Source of the DNA: Bacteroidales bacterium M3
Lineage (GTDB): Bacteria > Bacteroidota > Bacteroidia > Bacteroidales > Muribaculaceae
Assembly: GCA_001689445.1 (NCBI GenBank)
Contig: LUJN01000027.1
Span: forward strand, 1 to 22,097
Length of the DNA: 22,097 nt
Direction of reading: 5' to 3'
Shown here: piece after piece, positions 20,823 through 22,097 of the stretch
Numbering within the stretch: the stretch's first letter is position 1
Layout: every line of letters starts with the position of its first letter
Program-made: the position numbers and the translations under genes
Notes under the pieces: generated by a model
The model's database searches: none
The model's input: the letters and a program-made list of their open reading frames with translations, nothing else
What the model was told of the DNA's origin: nothing

Positions 20823-21104
20823 CGGCGTGCCGCAATGCGGTTCAAATAAGATGAGGGAGTGGGGCGAAGCCCCTACATGTGTATAACCCCACGCATCGCG
20901 TGGGGTGCCGGTGATGATAATGGAATGTGGGTCGAAGACTCACCACAAGGTGCCAATAGACACCGCAGTGAAAGGTCTTCGACTTTTTTATCCCTTATCT
21001 GACATTTACACCCCACGCGATGCGTGGGGTTATACACATGAAGGGTCTTTCGACCCTTATCTTGCCATTCCAAAGGCTTATTTGAACCGCATTGCGGCGT
21101 GCCG
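20823..21104. repeat. Composite palindromic element D (nested inverted repeats)
   Basis: The outer arms 20823-20850 and 21077-21104 are inverted repeats matching at 26 of 28 positions, including 22 consecutive. The inner arms 20877-20907 and 21009-21039 are exact inverted repeats (31 of 31), and each arm is also a hairpin (ccccacgc with gcgtgggg). A third pair is gtcgaagac/gtcttcgac (20931-20939, 20975-20983). Two local hairpins, ggggc-gaa-gcccc (20861-20873) and aagggtc-tttc-gaccctt (21041-21058), sit between the arms. No coding gene is credible inside. It lies between the tRNA-Glu promoter and the recO 3' end. No target-site duplication is obvious. Confidence 0.85.
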
Positions 21105-21113
21105 AGTACTTCG

Positions 21114-21845
21114 TCAGTCGAGTATCTGTCGCAGGATGTCGAGCGAGTGCAGGGTGGAGAGGGAGGTGTAGTGAAAGGAGTAGTAGGTGGTGAGGCGGTC
21201 GATGATAAGTCGGCGGTCGGCGCGCGAGAACCGGAATCTACCGTAGTTGTCCCACGTCATGCGCGAGATGATTGCGGCGGCGTCGCTTTCCTGCGGGACA
21301 AGGTAGTGGGAATGGAGCGGCGGGGTGTCGCGGAATGTGGCGTCGGTCATGTCAAATATACGTCCCGGCCGCCACGAGCCGGTGTCAGGCTCTATGCCGG
21401 CAAAGCGGGTGAGGCGGTAGAGAAAGCATATGGGGAAATTGGCGGTCTCGGTGCCGGTCGTGCTGTCGAGCCGGGCGATGCTCTCCGTGAGGTAGCGGAA
21501 TAGCGGGGCGTCCTCCTGGCTCTCGCGGAGTATCGACTGCAGGAACTCGGCGAGGAACATGGCAATCATCCCTTTCATCGGATCGGAGCGTATGCCATGG
21601 AGAGGAAGTATCGGTGTCGGGTCGCGCATGGGGGGTATGTCGCGCCCCGGTCGCAGGTCTGCGGTGCATTCAAACAGTCCCATCGGCATCATCAGGGCAC
21701 GCCTTCGCGCCGCTTCCTTGCCCGAGCCGGCCGGCAGCAGAAACGACATGCGCCCGTGCTCGCGGGTGTAGGCCGTGAGGATGGAGTGGCGGTCGTTGTA
21801 CTTGACCGTGCGCAGGGCTATGCAGTGAAGGGTTTGATAGTTCAA
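21114..21845 (-). CDS. recO: DNA repair protein RecO
   Basis: RecO acts with RecF and RecR to load RecA at single-strand gaps. The 243-residue protein has the N-terminal OB-fold (about 1-80: LHCIALRTVKYNDRHSILTAYTREHGRMSFLLP), then the helical domain with MKGMIAMFLAEFLQSILRE and NFPICFLYRLTRFAGIEPD. The C-terminal part contains TYYSFHYTSLSTLHSLDILRQILD. Those features match Bacteroidetes RecO. The start codon must be TTG at 21845: an in-frame stop lies two codons upstream and the next ATG is about 32 codons inside. Its stop is nine bases from the composite palindrome D. The leader has a hairpin and a heptad repeat. Divergent from tRNA-Arg. Confidence 0.92.
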   Translation of the reverse strand: MNYQTLHCIALRTVKYNDRHSILTAYTREHGRMSFLLPAGSGKEAARRRALMMPMGLFECTADLRPGRDIPPMRDPTPILPLHGIRSDPMKGMIAMFLAEFLQSILRESQEDAPLFRYLTESIARLDSTTGTETANFPICFLYRLTRFAGIEPDTGSWRPGRIFDMTDATFRDTPPLHSHYLVPQESDAAAIISRMTWDNYGRFRFSRADRRLIIDRLTTYYSFHYTSLSTLHSLDILRQILD

Positions 21846-21875
21846 AGGTCAGAGTTCAAAGTTCACAGTTCGCAA
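21841..21875. repeat. Degenerate 7-base tandem repeat over the recO start
   Basis: Five heptads read in the plus direction: ttcaaag, gtcagag, ttcaaag, ttcacag, ttcgcaa. The recO TTG start codon is inside the first unit. Confidence 0.6.
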
Positions 21876-21907
21876 CGGCACGCGGCTGTCCGCGTGTTGC
21901 AAAGGTA
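21872..21907 (-). promoter_or_regulatory. recO -7-like box and 5' leader hairpin
   Basis: Minus-strand TACCTTTG (21907-21900) matches the -7 consensus, without a good -33. Right after it, cacgcgg (21879-21885) pairs with ccgcgtg (21890-21896), extended by gcaa/ttgc with a three-base bulge. The predicted transcript would start within this hairpin. Confidence 0.5.
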
Positions 21908-21919
21908 CGAAAAAATGGT

Positions 21920-21951
21920 GTTGCATATATTATGGAATAGTCTTATCTTTG
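21920..21951 (+). promoter_or_regulatory. Promoter of tRNA-Arg
   Basis: GTTG (21920-21923), 20 bases, TATCTTTG (21944-21951), 12 bases before the tRNA. One mismatch in the -33 element. Divergent from the recO promoter region. Confidence 0.7.
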
Positions 21952-21963
21952 CAGCCGTTATCG

Positions 21964-22035
21964 GCCCTGGTAGTTCAACGGATAGAATAGAAGTTTCCTA
22001 AACTTTAGATAGCAGTTCGATTCTGCTCCGGGGTA
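21964..22035 (+). tRNA. tRNA-Arg (anticodon CCU)
   Basis: The 72-base cloverleaf has acceptor GCCCTGG with CCGGGGT, anticodon stem GAAGT/ACTTT with loop TTCCTAA giving anticodon CCU (codon AGG), and T-arm AGCAG-TTCGATT-CTGCT. Two acceptor pairs are G-U. CCA is not encoded. The last 62 bases of the window hold no further recognisable feature. Confidence 0.93.
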
Positions 22036-22097
22036 CAATCGCATGATAATGCATTGCATTCTCAAAATTGTGTAGATTCAAAACCGAAGTGCAAAAA

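Noticed and set aside
20823..21104. Insertion sequence call for element D
   Set aside because: No transposase frame and no target-site duplication next to the outer arms, so only a repeat is supported.
20905..21171. Plus-strand frame across composite palindrome D into recO
   Set aside because: Its codons are entirely inverted-repeat sequence and antisense recO; no credible start or homology.

Overview
The window looks like chromosomal DNA from a gut Bacteroidales bacterium, most likely of the Muribaculaceae (S24-7) type. The reasons are: promoters of the Bacteroidetes form TTTG-N19..21-TAnnTTTG; few Shine-Dalgarno sites; Bacteroidetes-type surface proteins with a sorting-like C-terminus; an inositol-lipid gene set; and GC-rich core genes beside AT-rich spacers. 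The family assignment is inference; the phylum/order is well supported.

Layout. (1) 1-4000: an outer-membrane phospholipase A (minus strand). Next comes a roughly 500-base spacer with a strong plus-strand promoter, an attenuator-like hairpin and a long structured leader. The leader runs into two secreted or surface proteins: a beta-helix-like protein with an AT-rich core, and a repeat protein with a sorting-like tail. A terminator follows. (2) 4000-6100: manC-manA, two steps of GDP-mannose supply, from a consensus promoter. (3) 6400-12420, minus strand, convergent with manCA: a six-gene run pdxA - nucleotidyltransferase - ATP-grasp - CDP-alcohol phosphatidyltransferase - HAD phosphatase - inositol-3-phosphate synthase. 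The last five match the inositol (phospho)lipid cluster known from gut Bacteroidetes. (4) 12760-16822, minus strand: coaX - outer membrane protein - lptC - CNNM/CorC-type transporter, tightly packed with overlaps. (5) 16911-17623, minus strand: divIC-like gene and a small membrane protein; divergent from these, a duplicated-domain lipoprotein gene with its own strong promoter. (6) 18752-19796, minus strand: lrgA-lrgB. (7) 20165-20756, minus strand: tRNA-Glu - rpsT - tRNA-Glu, one promoter and one terminator. (8) 21114-21845: recO with a TTG start; then a divergent tRNA-Arg(CCU) at the right edge.

How the genes work together. The inositol run can make inositol-1-phosphate, attach it to a lipid and dephosphorylate the product. 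The separate nucleotidyltransferase and ATP-grasp enzymes suggest extra activation or decoration steps whose substrates are not established by sequence. Several other genes concern the envelope: PldA, LptC, the outer membrane protein, LrgAB, DivIC, the surface proteins and GDP-mannose supply.

The most notable unexplained signals are: a family of intergenic palindromes, four of which share a GTAGGGNC edge (about 29-104, 12601-12677, 18624-18698, 20823-21104), the last forming a 282-base composite with nested inverted repeats; the structured leader at 1109-1466; the AT-rich core inside the beta-helix-like gene; the unusual catalytic motifs of the CDP-alcohol transferase and HAD phosphatase; and the tRNA-rpsT-tRNA sandwich. 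I found no CRISPR array, integrase, transposase or phage gene.
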